NCBI RefSeq assembly: GCF_030272615.1
Contig: NC_081412.1
Coordinates: 478,910,157-478,974,156, forward strand
DNA: 64,000 bases
Origin: Cryptomeria japonica
Taxonomy: Eukaryota > Streptophyta > Pinopsida > Cupressales > Cupressaceae
Direction of reading: 5' to 3'
The notes below the pieces were generated by a model that saw only the letters and a list, made by a program, of their open reading frames with translations, made no database searches and had not been told where the DNA came from. A program made the translations under genes and the position numbers. How positions within the stretch are numbered: the stretch's first letter is position 1; every line of letters starts with the position of its first letter. Shown here piece after piece: positions 34,505 to 45,330 of the stretch.

Positions 34505-36673
34505 TGTAGACACATAAAATTAATTAAATTAATTATACCTTTATCCCTTGATTAATTTAATTAATCATGTTAGCCTATTATTCCCCCAAATTAATTAAAT
34601 TATATTTAATTAATATTCCCCTTCCACATATATAATTAATTTAATAATTAATTATAAATGTCTCTTTTATCCTAAAGTTGATTTATTTCAATAAATCAAG
34701 CTCACCTTTAAAGGATATTCCATTTTTATTCCTACTCCCAATTAGCTAAATTAATTCTTAATTAATTAAGCTAATTCTATGATTCCTATAGACCTATCTT
34801 TTAATCCCCCCATTAAACTAATTAAACCAAGGCCTAACCCCTATTAGTATTTATTCAAATTAAAAATACTGCACATCTACCCAAAACCCACATGTGACCC
34901 CCTCTTAAAGGACTTGCATGCACAAGTCACTTCAACATCTCCACATCACCTTTGACCAAGGGTCTCTTACCCATAGAGCCACCCTACATTTTCCTCTTTT
35001 AGCATGTATGTCATAATCTCTCTTCCACTACCCCTTACACCTTTCCACAAGTGTTTGCAATTGTCAACCTCTTGGACTTCCCAAGATTTTCTCACACATG
35101 TGTGAGCACATCTTCCCCTTTTCCCTATGATAGTTTTTCTTCCCAAGATTTACTCACACATGTGTGAGCACACCTTGATCTCTCTTTCAATCTGAGCCCT
35201 TGGTCAACTTTTGATCTTGATCATCAGTTTCGAAGCCTCAAACTCTATAAATTGAGTCTGTATCTCTTATCAAATCATACACTTTTTATGCATCCTCATG
35301 TTGGCCTTTCATCCACTCCTCATAGCACTATCATAATTCCATTTTGATATCAAAAGCCATATCCATATTTCATCCATATACACTCATCCAAAATATGTTG
35401 TTATTCTAGTTGAGAGCATTCCACACTTATATCCATCTCTCTCTCCCACTCTCCACTAGTCAACTTTGGAGCTAGCAAAGTTCGTGGAGATAAGGAGAAC
35501 AAGAAAGAACTATGAGCAATGGGAGCTTCATGAGTATACTTCATTGATTTTGTTTATCTCTCATTATGCTTTCATTTTAAATATGTCTTGATATAATGCT
35601 TGAAATGGTTTTGGTTTGTTTATTTATTGACTAACTTTACTAACTGTTTTATGTTGATACAGTTGATTTGAGAATATTTTGTGTTTTCATAATTCATCAT
35701 CGACATTCTCTTCTCTCTCTTTTTCTTTCACAAGTTTTCAAGTAGGTATTCATTGTACTCTTGATTTATGTAATTTAATTTTAAATGATTATTAGGGGGG
35801 ATGAGGTTTGATTGAATTATATTTGTCATATGTGATTGTGTTCTAATTGTTGTCTGCAAGATTTGGATTTGCATGAAGTTATAATTGAGTTTTGTAAACT
35901 ATGTTTGATTTTGTGTCTATGTTGGTTCTTTTATTTGTGGATTGAATTTTTGCCTGAACCTTAAGTGATAGGTTAGCTAGGTACACATAGGGGGAGTGGC
36001 TCACTATGGGGGTTAGGGCCTAGAAGTGGCTTCTAGGATAACCCATAGGTGATTTTAATAATAAGAAATAATATAAATAAACTTTCAGTTAAGTTACACA
36101 TTAACAAGATAATTATGTGCCTCACTCATGCCTTGTGTGCTCGTATAAGCAGAGGGTGAGATTGGGAAGGCCTGCCCATTTGTTGAGATGTTGAGCTGGC
36201 AAGATTGTGCATTTCCTTGTCTTCACAAAAGGAATTTACAGTTCCACATGAGTTGTTGAATGGGGGTCGAGGTCTAGAGAGACTACCAGGATAACCCATG
36301 TCGAGGTTATGTGATGATACTCTTCTCTTTGTGTGCCCTAGTTGCCTATTGTGTTAGTCTTACGTAAAACCCTTTAGGAGTTTCTTTAGATCCCTCTTAT
36401 GGTCTTGTGTTATGGTATTTTATGTCTTTTGGAAGTATACATGTTTTTTAATCTTTGCTAGCATGTTTGTTTATGTTTGGGGCCTTGTGCCTATCTCCTA
36501 GCACAAGGGGGTGGGCCTATGGGTTCCACAAGGTTGGGTGGTATTACTTTTTCCACACATTGCGAATACCTTGACGAATATGCATGTGAGTGACTAAGTG
36601 GACCTATTCAATATGTTTCAAAGTCTTCACATCTCGGTTATGGGATTACCTACCTTTATGGTGTAATTAGCAA
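34505..36673 (+). repeat. 3' LTR of gypsy A (right copy, about 2.17 kb)
   Basis: It starts TGTAGACACATAAAATTAATT after the polypurine tract. A TATA box (CTCTATAAATTG, about 35244-35255) is followed by a pyrimidine-rich region. Two copies of the 16-base palindrome CTCACACATGTGTGAG lie at 35091-35106 and 35153-35168. The end is not proven: TTAGCA at 36668-36673 lies two bases from the start of E and is the likeliest terminus, but E may also have inserted inside the LTR. Confidence 0.7.
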
Positions 36674-36675
36674 TG

Positions 36676-38168
36676 TGTGTGCGGGAAATGAGGGCGACAA
36701 AAACATAAAAGTCCGATTCAAAAGGCCCACACACCAATGAGACTCCTGGTGCAAGTTATAGGAACTATATTGAAATAGCTCAACTTCCCAAGGGGTGTCC
36801 CATTGTTCTCTATCTCACATGATCCCTAAAGTCAATGTCTTTTCTCTCAAATCACTGAGCAAAGTGAATTAGAAATGACAACTCCAAGAACAAGTGATAT
36901 TTGATTATTATGCATGAATGCATTCCTAAGACATGAATGATATTGAAATTATGATGATTAAGCTAGCATAAAGATGATGATAAAATTAGCTAATTATCCT
37001 AGCAATGATATACCAGTCTAACATGGATATTCTATGATATTAAAATACTTCTAAATGCTATTATGATGATTTAACAAAGAGAGGCTAAAATGCTTAGTAA
37101 TTAGACTATAAGTTTGATGCATGAAAGATTATTGATTAGCAAAATGACTATAAGTTTGATGCATGAAAAATTCTATATGAAAATGAGAGAATGAGAGCTC
37201 TATTTATAGGGAAAATAGGGCAATGGATGGTCAAGATTGGATAATCTTAACAAGGGCCAGGATTGAAAGTTAATCAATCTATGCTTGCGATTCTCACCAA
37301 TGAAATGGTGACAATTGTCAATAAAAGTTTGCTTGAGAGGAGATTAAAGAAGCATTAAATGCTTGAGAAGACATGGAGGTTACCTTAGGAGGTAAGGGTT
37401 AAGGTTAGGTTAGGGTTATCCATTATTAGAGCTTTTACCCAAGGGGTAAACTCTTGTGCAAGGGTTAAAGGGATAACCAAGGTTAAAGCCATGAATGCTT
37501 GATGGGACCCTTGGGTTAGGTGTGGGTTGAGTTAGAGAGAAAGTCTCTAATCAGGCAAGAAGGTTGAGTTAACCATTAATGGTTATGTAAGAGCCTTAAA
37601 TGGTTTAGAAGACTTTGTAGGCTTAACTTGTTGAGGGCATAAAGCCTTTAATGGTTTTCAAAGACTTTGGAGACTTTGAGAAGTGACTTCTCTTTGCTTA
37701 GGATAGTGACAATAATTAGGAGATGGATTAGGCTAAATTGGAAGTGATTAGAAGAATCTAGAAGGGGGTTAAGAAGGTAAGTGGGAGATGTAGGAAAATG
37801 CAAGTGGAGGGAAAAGGATTTTAATTAAAATAAAATTACTTTATTTCAACTAAATAGATGCAACTTGCATAAATACAAGTGGGGGATTTAAATAAATAAA
37901 TTAGATTTATTTATTTGCAAGGATCAATTTAATTAAATGTAAATTTAAATTAAAAGGGAGAAAGGGGAATTAATTAGATAAAGTAATTTATTTAATCAAA
38001 GGCTAGGAAAGGTTTAGGTGAACTTAATTAAATAAATTGAGTAATTTATTTAATCAAATAGATGAATATGAAGAAATTAATTAAATTCTATTTAATTAAT
38101 AGGAGGAATGGGGTTAAAATAAATATTAAATATTCACTTAGGAAAGTGGTCAGATTTATATGTCTACA
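36676..38168 (-). repeat. 3' LTR of element E (1,493 bp)
   Basis: It begins TGTGTGCGGG and ends TATGTCTACA. On the minus strand it starts TGTAGACATATAAATCTG, right after the polypurine tract. The TATA box CTATAAATAG is on the minus strand at 37200-37209. Colinear with solo LTR D and with the 54100-54469 fragment. Confidence 0.9.
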
Positions 38169-38182
38169 TTTTGCCCCTCTTT
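38169..38182 (-). promoter_or_regulatory. element E polypurine tract
   Basis: AAAGAGGGGCAAAA on the minus strand, directly before the LTR terminus TGTAGACA. This fixes both the orientation and the 3' LTR of E. Confidence 0.9.
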
Positions 38183-38244
38183 GAAGTGACGTGTGTGCAC
38201 ATGTTGATTCAAAGAAAATTTGTCGAATATGCTATCAAAATTTG

Positions 38245-38318
38245 ATTGATATGATGTTGTGCGTTTAAATATCGATATGATGTTGTGTGTTGAAATTTCG
38301 ATATGATGTTGCACATTT
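38245..38318. repeat. short tandem repeat, about 3 copies of a GATATGATGTTG unit
   Basis: ATCGATATGATGTTGTGCG and two variants follow one another at a spacing of about 30 bp. They lie just inside the 3' LTR of E. Function unknown. Confidence 0.55.
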
Positions 38319-38388
38319 GATGAACAATATTGATGATGCCCCCTCGGGAGATGAATCAAGGATTAGTGAAAAATTGTCAAGTTGATGA

Positions 38389-38649
38389 GAGTTTTTGGAT
38401 AAATTTCAATTTGAGAATATTGACTGCGTTGAATGCATTTGTATTGATTCATCTCCCAAAAATGATGTTGATAAGGTTAAAAATGAAAAAGTGAGGAAAA
38501 TACATGTCCCACTTATTAACCTTGTTGATTTTACCCTATTAAAGGTAAAAAGTGAGTTTGAAAAATCATTTGCACAGTTGTCTCTTTGCAATTGTGACAT
38601 TTGGAGATCTGACGATGATGTCGATTCCATATTCCTCGCATCAATTTGA
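38389..38649 (+). CDS. short unknown frame upstream of the PMD gene
   Basis: About 86 codons open, including FQFENIDCVECICIDSS and KSEFEKSFAQLSLCNCDIW, with no start codon that convinces and no family I recognise. It lies on the same strand as the PMD gene and 1.4 kb upstream of it. It could be a leader exon: a donor-like GTAAGT follows at 38693 and an acceptor-like TTGTTTTGCAG ends at 40064, just before the PMD frame. It could equally be chance. Confidence 0.25.
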   Translation, partial: EFLDKFQFENIDCVECICIDSSPKNDVDKVKNEKVRKIHVPLINLVDFTLLKVKSEFEKSFAQLSLCNCDIWRSDDDVDSIFLASI

Positions 38650-38774
38650 GCGCTTCAGGTGACACCGAAGACCCACCACCGATGGCCCACCAGTAAGTGG
38701 TCGAAATCTCTCCTCGTTTTTTATTGATTTTGTGTATTTTGATCACGTTTGTCAATTTTTACACCGTATTTTGC

Positions 38775-39130
38775 CATGTTAGCGCATAGGTTAAATCGTG
38801 TAGCGCATATGATAGACTTGTTAGTGCATAGGGTTAACCTAGGTAGTTTAGCGTCTGAGTAGCATATAGTAGCGTGAATGATAAATAGGCTAGCGCGTAG
38901 GGTGTTCTAGCGCATAGGGTCTGAATAGAAGTGCGACGGGTGGGTTGGGTAGTTTGGGTAGTGCTTAGGGTTGGTTAGCGCATAGGGTTAACAGGGTAGC
39001 GCTTAGGAGGTTCCAGTTAGCACATGGTAGGGGTTTAGCGCATAGAGTATGATTTCTAGTGCAGTGATGAAAAAGGATAGCCCATGAGTGGTAGCTTAGC
39101 GCTTAGGAGCCCTGGTTTAGTGCGTAGGGT
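38775..39130 (+). repeat. TAGCGCAT word island upstream of the PMD gene
   Basis: Five exact copies of TAGCGCAT (38780, 38801, 38908, 38976, 39036) plus near copies such as TAGCGCGT, TAGCGCTT and TAGTGCGT lie within 350 bp at irregular spacing. Many are followed by AGGGTT. The reverse complement of this word fills the gag-pol leader of E (see 51868-52225 and 53765-54010), so each of the two opposed transcription units has the word in the same sense. Confidence 0.85.
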
Positions 39131-39349
39131 TCAAAGTTGATGAAAAGGGGATTATGAAGAATGCATTGTGAGTCAAATAGATGTCATAGATGTCATAGAT
39201 GTCGATATGTGTTTGTTGATTGTTCTGTTATGGTTCTTGAGCCAATGTGAGTCCTTCTTTGTGATGATGTCTGATTTCTGATATGCTGGTGTAGGATAAT
39301 CTGAGTTTGTTGTTGTTGATATAAATTACTTTCGATATGGAGTGCCAAA

Positions 39350-39950
39350 CTGATTGATTTTTAATGTGGATCTTGATTTTGAGTTTGATATGGATCTTGA
39401 TTTTGCTTTCCGCTATGAGTTTGGTTTGATATCCGATATGAGTCCTGATGTGATTTTCGATATGAATCCTGATATGATGCTTGCGATATGGATTTGATGT
39501 TGTTTTTGATATGTTGCTTGAGATATGGGTCCTTGATTTGATTTCTGATATGAGTCCTGATTTGATGCTTTCGATATGGGTCTTATGTTGATGCTTTCGA
39601 TATGGGTCAGTGATTTGATGCTTTTGATATGGATCTTTGGTGCTATTTTCCATATGGATCTTAATGTTGCTTTCGATATGGATCTTGATGTTGCTTTCGA
39701 TATGAATCTTGATGTTGCTTGATTTCTCGATATGGATTTTTATTGATTTCTCAATATGGGTCTTGATTGATTTCTCGATATGGGTCTTTGATTCTTGATA
39801 TGGGTGTCTTTTATTGATTTCTTGATATGGATCTTTTATTGATTTCTCAATATGGGTCTTTGATTGATTTCTCGATATGGGTCTTGATTGATTTCTTGAT
39901 ATGGGTCTTTGATTCTTGATATGGGTCTTTGATTGATTCACATATTGATG
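39350..39950. repeat. 24-27-bp tandem repeat (GATATGGGTCTTGATTGATTTCTC unit)
   Basis: More than fifteen degenerate copies of a unit with core CGATATGGGTCTTGATT, with lengths mostly in multiples of three. On the minus strand the array is an open frame of 237 codons (39228-39941) repeating Ile-His-Ile-Glu-Ser-Asn-Ile-Lys-like octads. That frame is most likely a by-product of the repeat. The array sits between the word island and the PMD gene. Confidence 0.75.
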
Positions 39951-40064
39951 TGAATATGTTTATGATGTGGTTTTGAGATGGTTCGCTGTTTCAAGTTGAT
40001 TTTGCTTTGATTTGATATATCAGATGGATTTGGGAACTGATGATGGATGTTTGTTGTTTTGCAG

Positions 40065-42012
40065 GCAGAGCTTGGCATGCTCTAGTCTTGAGACCGATTT
40101 CTGAGACCATGGTCATTGATTCCACGTTTGTCATAGGCTGATAGAGATGTGATTGAGAGATGTGGGTTGTCCTCGTTATTAGACATGCCTCAGTATATCA
40201 TTAACCGGGGTTTGTTGACATCATTGACAGAGAGGTGGCACAATGATACGAACACCTTTCACTTGGCTACAGGCAAGATGACACTCACACCAGAGAACTG
40301 TTATCGAATTCTATAGATTCCTATAGTTGGGGCCTTATTGTCGTATGAGCAAACTGAGGATGGTGGGACAGAGGATCTTCGCTGCATCTTCTAGGATGAT
40401 CAGATTAGCGGGTATGAGATCCCATGGTAGGATTTTTTGGATTTTGGCTACGCTCCACTACCATCTGTACTAGCAGGGTTCATTGGTGGATTTATGTGTC
40501 CCAACTGTAGGTCAAAGGGACTAGCCGTGGGATGGGGACTGGTGTTAGAGGACATGGTGAAACAAGGACACAGGTTTGCATGGTGGTCTTGTATGTTGGC
40601 CCATCTTTATAGAGAGCTTCACCAGGTGGTATATCTGGGATATACTAGTTTATCAGCTAGGGTGACATTGTTACAGGTGTGAGCCTGGGAGCACATTCCT
40701 ATTTCGAGACCGCTTGCAGACAGGGATAGGCTAGTTGGGCGAGCTTATGTTTATGGGTACACAAGTGTAGTTGTCCAGCGTAAGCTGGGAAAAATAGAGC
40801 ATTGGTGGAGAGCACTGGATTATGTCGATATGGTCATTTGGAGACCGTATATGGATTGTGAGGTGTGGGCAGAGGACGGGCTAGAGATGTCGTATGTATA
40901 TATGTCAAGGTACCTAATCGGGCGGACGCCCTTTATTATCCAGGGATTCTTGCATAGTCATGTTCAGCAACAATATGGTAGACAATAGGGGATGCCACAG
41001 GGAGTTTGTTTATATGCTCATCGGAGACATGATGTGCTAGAGTGGGGACCTACTTTAGATAGCATAGCAGTGATGGAGGAGTATATGAAACTGGCAAGAT
41101 AGATCTAGGATTATGGAGTTGGGGTTGTGGATGATGGGATGACAAGGGAGTTTCCAGTGTACTTCATGGCACATGTAGTGGCACGTATATTTGATCCAGC
41201 AGAGATGCTACCTGCTTTTGATGATGATGAAGATGAGCAGCCACAGAGGTGAGGGGGATCTAGACAGAGAGATGAGGAGGGAGAGGAGGTAGGAGAGGGA
41301 GGTGGAGATGATGGAGGAGGTGGCGGAGAAAGTGGGAGAGGTGGATTTGATAGAGGAAGAGGAGGTGGTGGATTAGATAGAGGATGAGGGATGGTTCTTG
41401 GTGCTAGTGGGGTTGGTAGGGTAGGTGCTTTGCTAGCTGCGGTGAGTGGTATAGAAGATGCTAGACGACCTGCCTAGAGGAGGAGATCAGATGTTCTACC
41501 TCCACCGGTGCCTCAGACAGGGACAGGTGTGGGTGGGACCATGACATAGGTACCCGTTCAGATTAGGGTACCCACCCATCACCAGGATTCACATATTAGA
41601 GCACTACATGCCATGGTGTAGGAGTTGCAGGCATAGGTGTTAGCGCAGCAGCGCCAAATTAAGTAGATCATTGTAGATCGAGATACGGAGAGAGAGCGTC
41701 GGGGTCAGGCAAAGGATCTTGCTGACAGGTTAGAGAGAGCGACGGTTGGTGCCCCAGTTCGGGACATGGTGAGAGATATAGTACTCAGCCAAGGAGGCTG
41801 AGTATTACAGGCGTCTATACAAGGAGGTGGTCCCTAGAGGTCACAGAGCTCCTAGCTATGCAGCAGTGGCAACCAGTCGATTCGACTGCAGTCATACGAG
41901 GATAAAGAGCAGAGGTGTTATAGGGCCTACCCGACGTGATCCACCTGGTGGAGATACAGGGGCTGGGACATCTATTGCCAGACCGTCAACCTCAGGAGAT
42001 AGTCATACCTGA
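40065..42012 (+). pseudogene. plant mobile domain (PMD) protein gene, antisense inside element E
   Basis: The PMD is a plant domain found in MAIN and MAIL1 nuclear proteins and in many transposons. The frame reads DRDVIERCGLSSLLDMPQYI (40140-40199), LLTSLTERWHNDTNTFHLATGKMTLTPENC (about 40212-40301), GYAPLPSVLAGF, RFAWWSCMLAHLYREL, AWEHIPISRPLADRDRL (about 40683-40733), GKIEHWWRALDYVD and MSYVYMSRYLIGRTPFI. After about 360 codons comes an acidic stretch, a Gly/Arg tract (41260-41390), then a Gln/Glu/Arg-rich probable coiled coil (about 41605-41740). One frame holds for 1.7 kb but has 18 stops, 14 TAG and 4 TGA, no TAA. The last part continues in another frame to RPSTSGDSHT (42010). It is convergent with pol, whose end lies at about 43592. 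Confidence 0.85.
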
Positions 42013-42289
42013 GAGACCTGTCTATGTTGTATTTTAATCATTTTTTTCTATTTTGACAGACATGATATCCCTTGTACATTTCAACCATTTTTGAGATATA
42101 TATAAATAGCATGGATTTTCTCTGATCCACATGTGATGTGTTATTGATGATGATTGATGATATGCATTATGTTTTGATATGAGATTGATGCTTAGATAAT
42201 AATCATCTTGGTCTTGATGATGATGTGAATGCATGATTTATGATGAGATGAGAATGTGATAATATATTGCATTGATTACTGTGATTTAT

Positions 42290-42640
42290 GAGATGTATGA
42301 TAATGATAATGATGTGACATGTATCTTGAAAATGAGATGTATGATAATGATAATGATGAGAGATGTATCTTGAAAATGAGATGTATGATAATGATAATGA
42401 TGTGAGATGTATCTTGGAAATGAGATGTATGATAATGAATGATAATAATGTTAGATGTATCTTGAAAATGAGATGTGTGATAATGATAATGATAATGAGT
42501 AATGCTTAATTAAAATGATATGCAACTAAATGCATGTTTAAAATGATATGCAACTAAATGCATGTTTAAAATGATATGCAATTAAATGCAAGTTTTACAA
42601 TGATATGCAACTAAATGTAAGTGTTAAAATGATATGCAAC
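42290..42640. repeat. two adjacent tandem arrays (44 bp and 28 bp units)
   Basis: About 42290-42500 holds five copies of a 44-bp unit (core GATGTATGATAATGATAATGATG and ATGTATCTTGAAAAT). About 42511-42645 holds five copies of a 28-bp unit (core AAAATGATATGCAACTAAATGCATG). They lie between the converging 3' ends of the PMD gene and pol. Confidence 0.85.
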
Positions 42641-42699
42641 TAAATGATCACTTTAATTTTGTCGTTGTCATTCTTGTTTAGTTACTTGTTTGTGCTATG

Positions 42700-42860
42700 T
42701 TTTATTTGTCATCATTGAGCTTTTGATATGTTGAAATTTGATACAAGCATCATGGTATAATTGAACCATAACGACCTGAGTATAACTTACATGGATGTTT
42801 GATATTGCAAGATGACACAAGCATCGAGGTATAATTGAACCAAGACAACATGATTGTTGC
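42700..42860. repeat. degenerate direct duplication
   Basis: The block ACAAGCATCATGGTATAATTGAACCA (about 42743-42768) recurs at about 42819-42844 as ACAAGCATCGAGGTATAATTGAACCA. The rest of 42860-43590 shows no gene. Confidence 0.6.
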
Positions 42861-43591
42861 TTGCGTAAAACAAACAAGAGTTAACCATTTGCATGTGCAA
42901 AGTGGAAAATGTCTTCATTGATATGTTTCCAATCATGTCTTGAGACAAATTTTCACCGTACGAATGATCACCTCACAGACAAAAAACCAAAAAAAATTAG
43001 ATTCCTTTGTCTCTTCTCTCTAGTTCAATCCATCCTCGAGTAGCTCGGGAGATCTAATGATTCAAAATTAAGATACAAAATAGTCAAAACTTCATGATAT
43101 ATGTAAACAAATCATAATTCAAGAAATCATCCATCATGTGTGTGTTAAAGTTGTAGTTGGATAATGCTCTTGTTTTCTAGCCTGACGAGCCGTTGTTGAC
43201 ATTAGTTCTCTTAGCATGTTGTGATCCTTGTCGTTTGTTGTTGGAATGCTTAAAGTGAGAGGAAAGCTACCCCTAGTCTCAGATATTTATCGATGTGGAT
43301 ATACACGTTGATCACCAAGCCATGGTGGGATATGATATGGAGAACTGTTTTTGGATAATCAAGGACAATGACTACACTAAGTATGTCTGGGATAATGTTG
43401 CATGAATAAGTGTTCTGGCGATGGCTTTTAGCTAAGACTAGATGGATCAAAAGATATAAGTATTGATAGATAGAGGAGTTGTTCTCTCACAAATAGCGCC
43501 TCTTGCAGGTTTTCACTACTTGTTTTTATTGCACTTTTTTTATTTGTTTTTTATTTTTTTGTATTTTTCGCTTTTCCATGCATTGGACGAC

Positions 43592-44700
43592 TCAAGTGTA
43601 GAATTTCTTCAGATGGATATTATTGGTTGGTTCGTCAAGCATGTCCCCTTCTAAAGTTGTTAACTGATATCCACCTGATCTGTAGGCTGATATGATGACA
43701 AAAGGACCCAACCAGTTAGGCTCAAACTTCCCCTTCTTTTCTCGATCTTGTTGATTTCTCAGATTTTCCTTTAGTGCGAGATCACTGACTTTGGAAGCCC
43801 TAGGGATGACTTTGTGATTATAGCTTTTGCAAATTCATTGTTGGTATGCCTTGAGATGGTCATAGGCATGTTGTCATTTTCATCAAGAAGCTCTAGATCA
43901 TGCAACCTATTTACCCGATATTCCTCATATGATATGAGGCCCTTCAAAGATACTCAAAGAGATGGGATTTCTATCTCAAGAGGCAGAATTGCTTTCAATC
44001 TGTACACCAATGAATATGGCGTAGCCCTTGTAGGTGTCTGGATACTAATCTTGTATGACCAAAGTGTCGGATTGAGTTGTACATGCCAATCCTTACCTGC
44101 ATCATTGACCATTTTCTTGAGGATTTTTCAGGATTGTTTTATTTGATGCTTCTGCTTGACCATTTCCCTGTGGGTAGTAAGGCATGGAGAAGCGATATTG
44201 GATTTTGAATCATTCACATAGCTCTCACACATCTTGATTCTTGAAAGGATGCCTATTGTTGGTGATGATGGAACTAGGAATGCCATATCTAAAAATTAGA
44301 TAATTGAGAATAAATGAGGCGATCTGGTTTCTAGTTAAAGTGGTCATCGGGACTTCTTCAATCCACTTTGTGAAATACTTTGTTGTCGTGATAATGAACT
44401 TATGTCCATTTGAAGAAGAAGGATGGATTTTCCCTACTAAATCAAGTCCCCATTGACAGAAAGGACAAGATGTGGTAAACGGCTGTAGCTCCTATGTTGG
44501 TGCATGGATAAGATTGCCATGAATTTGGCATTTAGGACATTTCTTTGCAAATTGATAGGACTCTCGCTCCATTGTCGGCCAATAATACCCATTCTCAGAA
44601 GTTTCTTGGTGAGACTAGGACCACTTGAATGCATACCACAGATACCCTCGTGAAGCTCGTGTAAGGCAGAGTCAGATTCATTACGATCGAGGCATCGAAG
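43592..44700 (-). pseudogene. element E integrase, badly broken
   Basis: Read on the minus strand from HSSGPSLTKKLLRMG (about 44590-44634), the zinc finger continues to CPKCQIHGN in a shifted frame. The core follows with QWGLDLVGKIHPSSSNGHKFI near 44385-44450, the second acidic site NNRHPFKNQD near 44260 and YPQGNGQAEASNKT near 44150-44190. The C-terminal part has KKGKFEPNWLGPFVI near 43700-43745, ending LKKFYT at 43592. Several stops and frame changes disrupt it. No chromodomain is seen. It matches the integrase at 31852-33003 closely in motifs. Confidence 0.8.
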
Positions 44701-44899
44701 AAGAGTACCATCCAGACCTCGATGGTAAAGTGTGTCACTGGTTATGGTATAGCAAGTGGCTTGCCAGATGAAGCTGCATTTTTGGTTGTGAGATAATCAT
44801 AGATTGTCCCGTATAGAGGTGAATCTGAACCGGTTAGGGCATAAATGACTTGGGATGCGGAATTGTCATAGACTGGGGAAAATAATTGCTCTACCAGGA

Positions 44900-45330
44900 A
44901 CTCGTAATGACTCTGTTTGTCTGGAATTTGTAGTAGTGAAGCGATGGTGGCCATTGCATCGATAACTCTATTGTCCAATCTTGGTATTTGCTCAAATGTG
45001 ATGTGTACAAAGTACCGTTTGAAATCATCCACCATTCTCTTGTAGGGCATTAACTTATCATCCTTTGTCTAATATTCATCACTGATCTGATTGATCACTA
45101 ATTGAGAATCCCCATAGACTCTCAATTCCATGATTCTCCATTCCATAACCATTTTGATTCCTGTTACCAGGGCTTCATATTCATTGATGTTGTTGGTACA
45201 TGGAAACATCAGTCTATAAGATCATGGAATTGTGTGTCCTTCTGGAGTGATGAACAAGATGCCGACACCTGATCCATGTTGTGTATAGGATCCACTAAAG
45301 TATAGGGTCCATTGTTTGGGTGTGATAGTG
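44900..45330 (-). pseudogene. element E archaeal-type RNase H
   Basis: QWTLYFSGSYTQHGSGVGILFITPEGHTIP (about 45222-45316) is the N-terminal half. The first catalytic Asp of the family (YFDGS) is Ser here, while element A keeps Asp. Then comes NEYEALVTGIKMVMEWRI and RVYGDSQLVINQISDEY (about 45080-45200) with a TAG where A has Gln, and IPRLDNRVIDAMATIAS (about 44942-44990). This second RNase H marks the element as Tat-like. Confidence 0.75.

Noticed and set aside
39228-39941. A genuine 237-residue minus-strand protein
   Set aside because: The frame is a product of a tandem repeat with units in multiples of three. I kept it only as a low-interest observation.
40134-41855. TAG-only reading as a recoded genetic code or suppressed stops
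   Set aside because: TAG and TGA both occur and match C-to-T decay at CAG and CGA. The other genes in the window decay the same way, so deamination is simpler.
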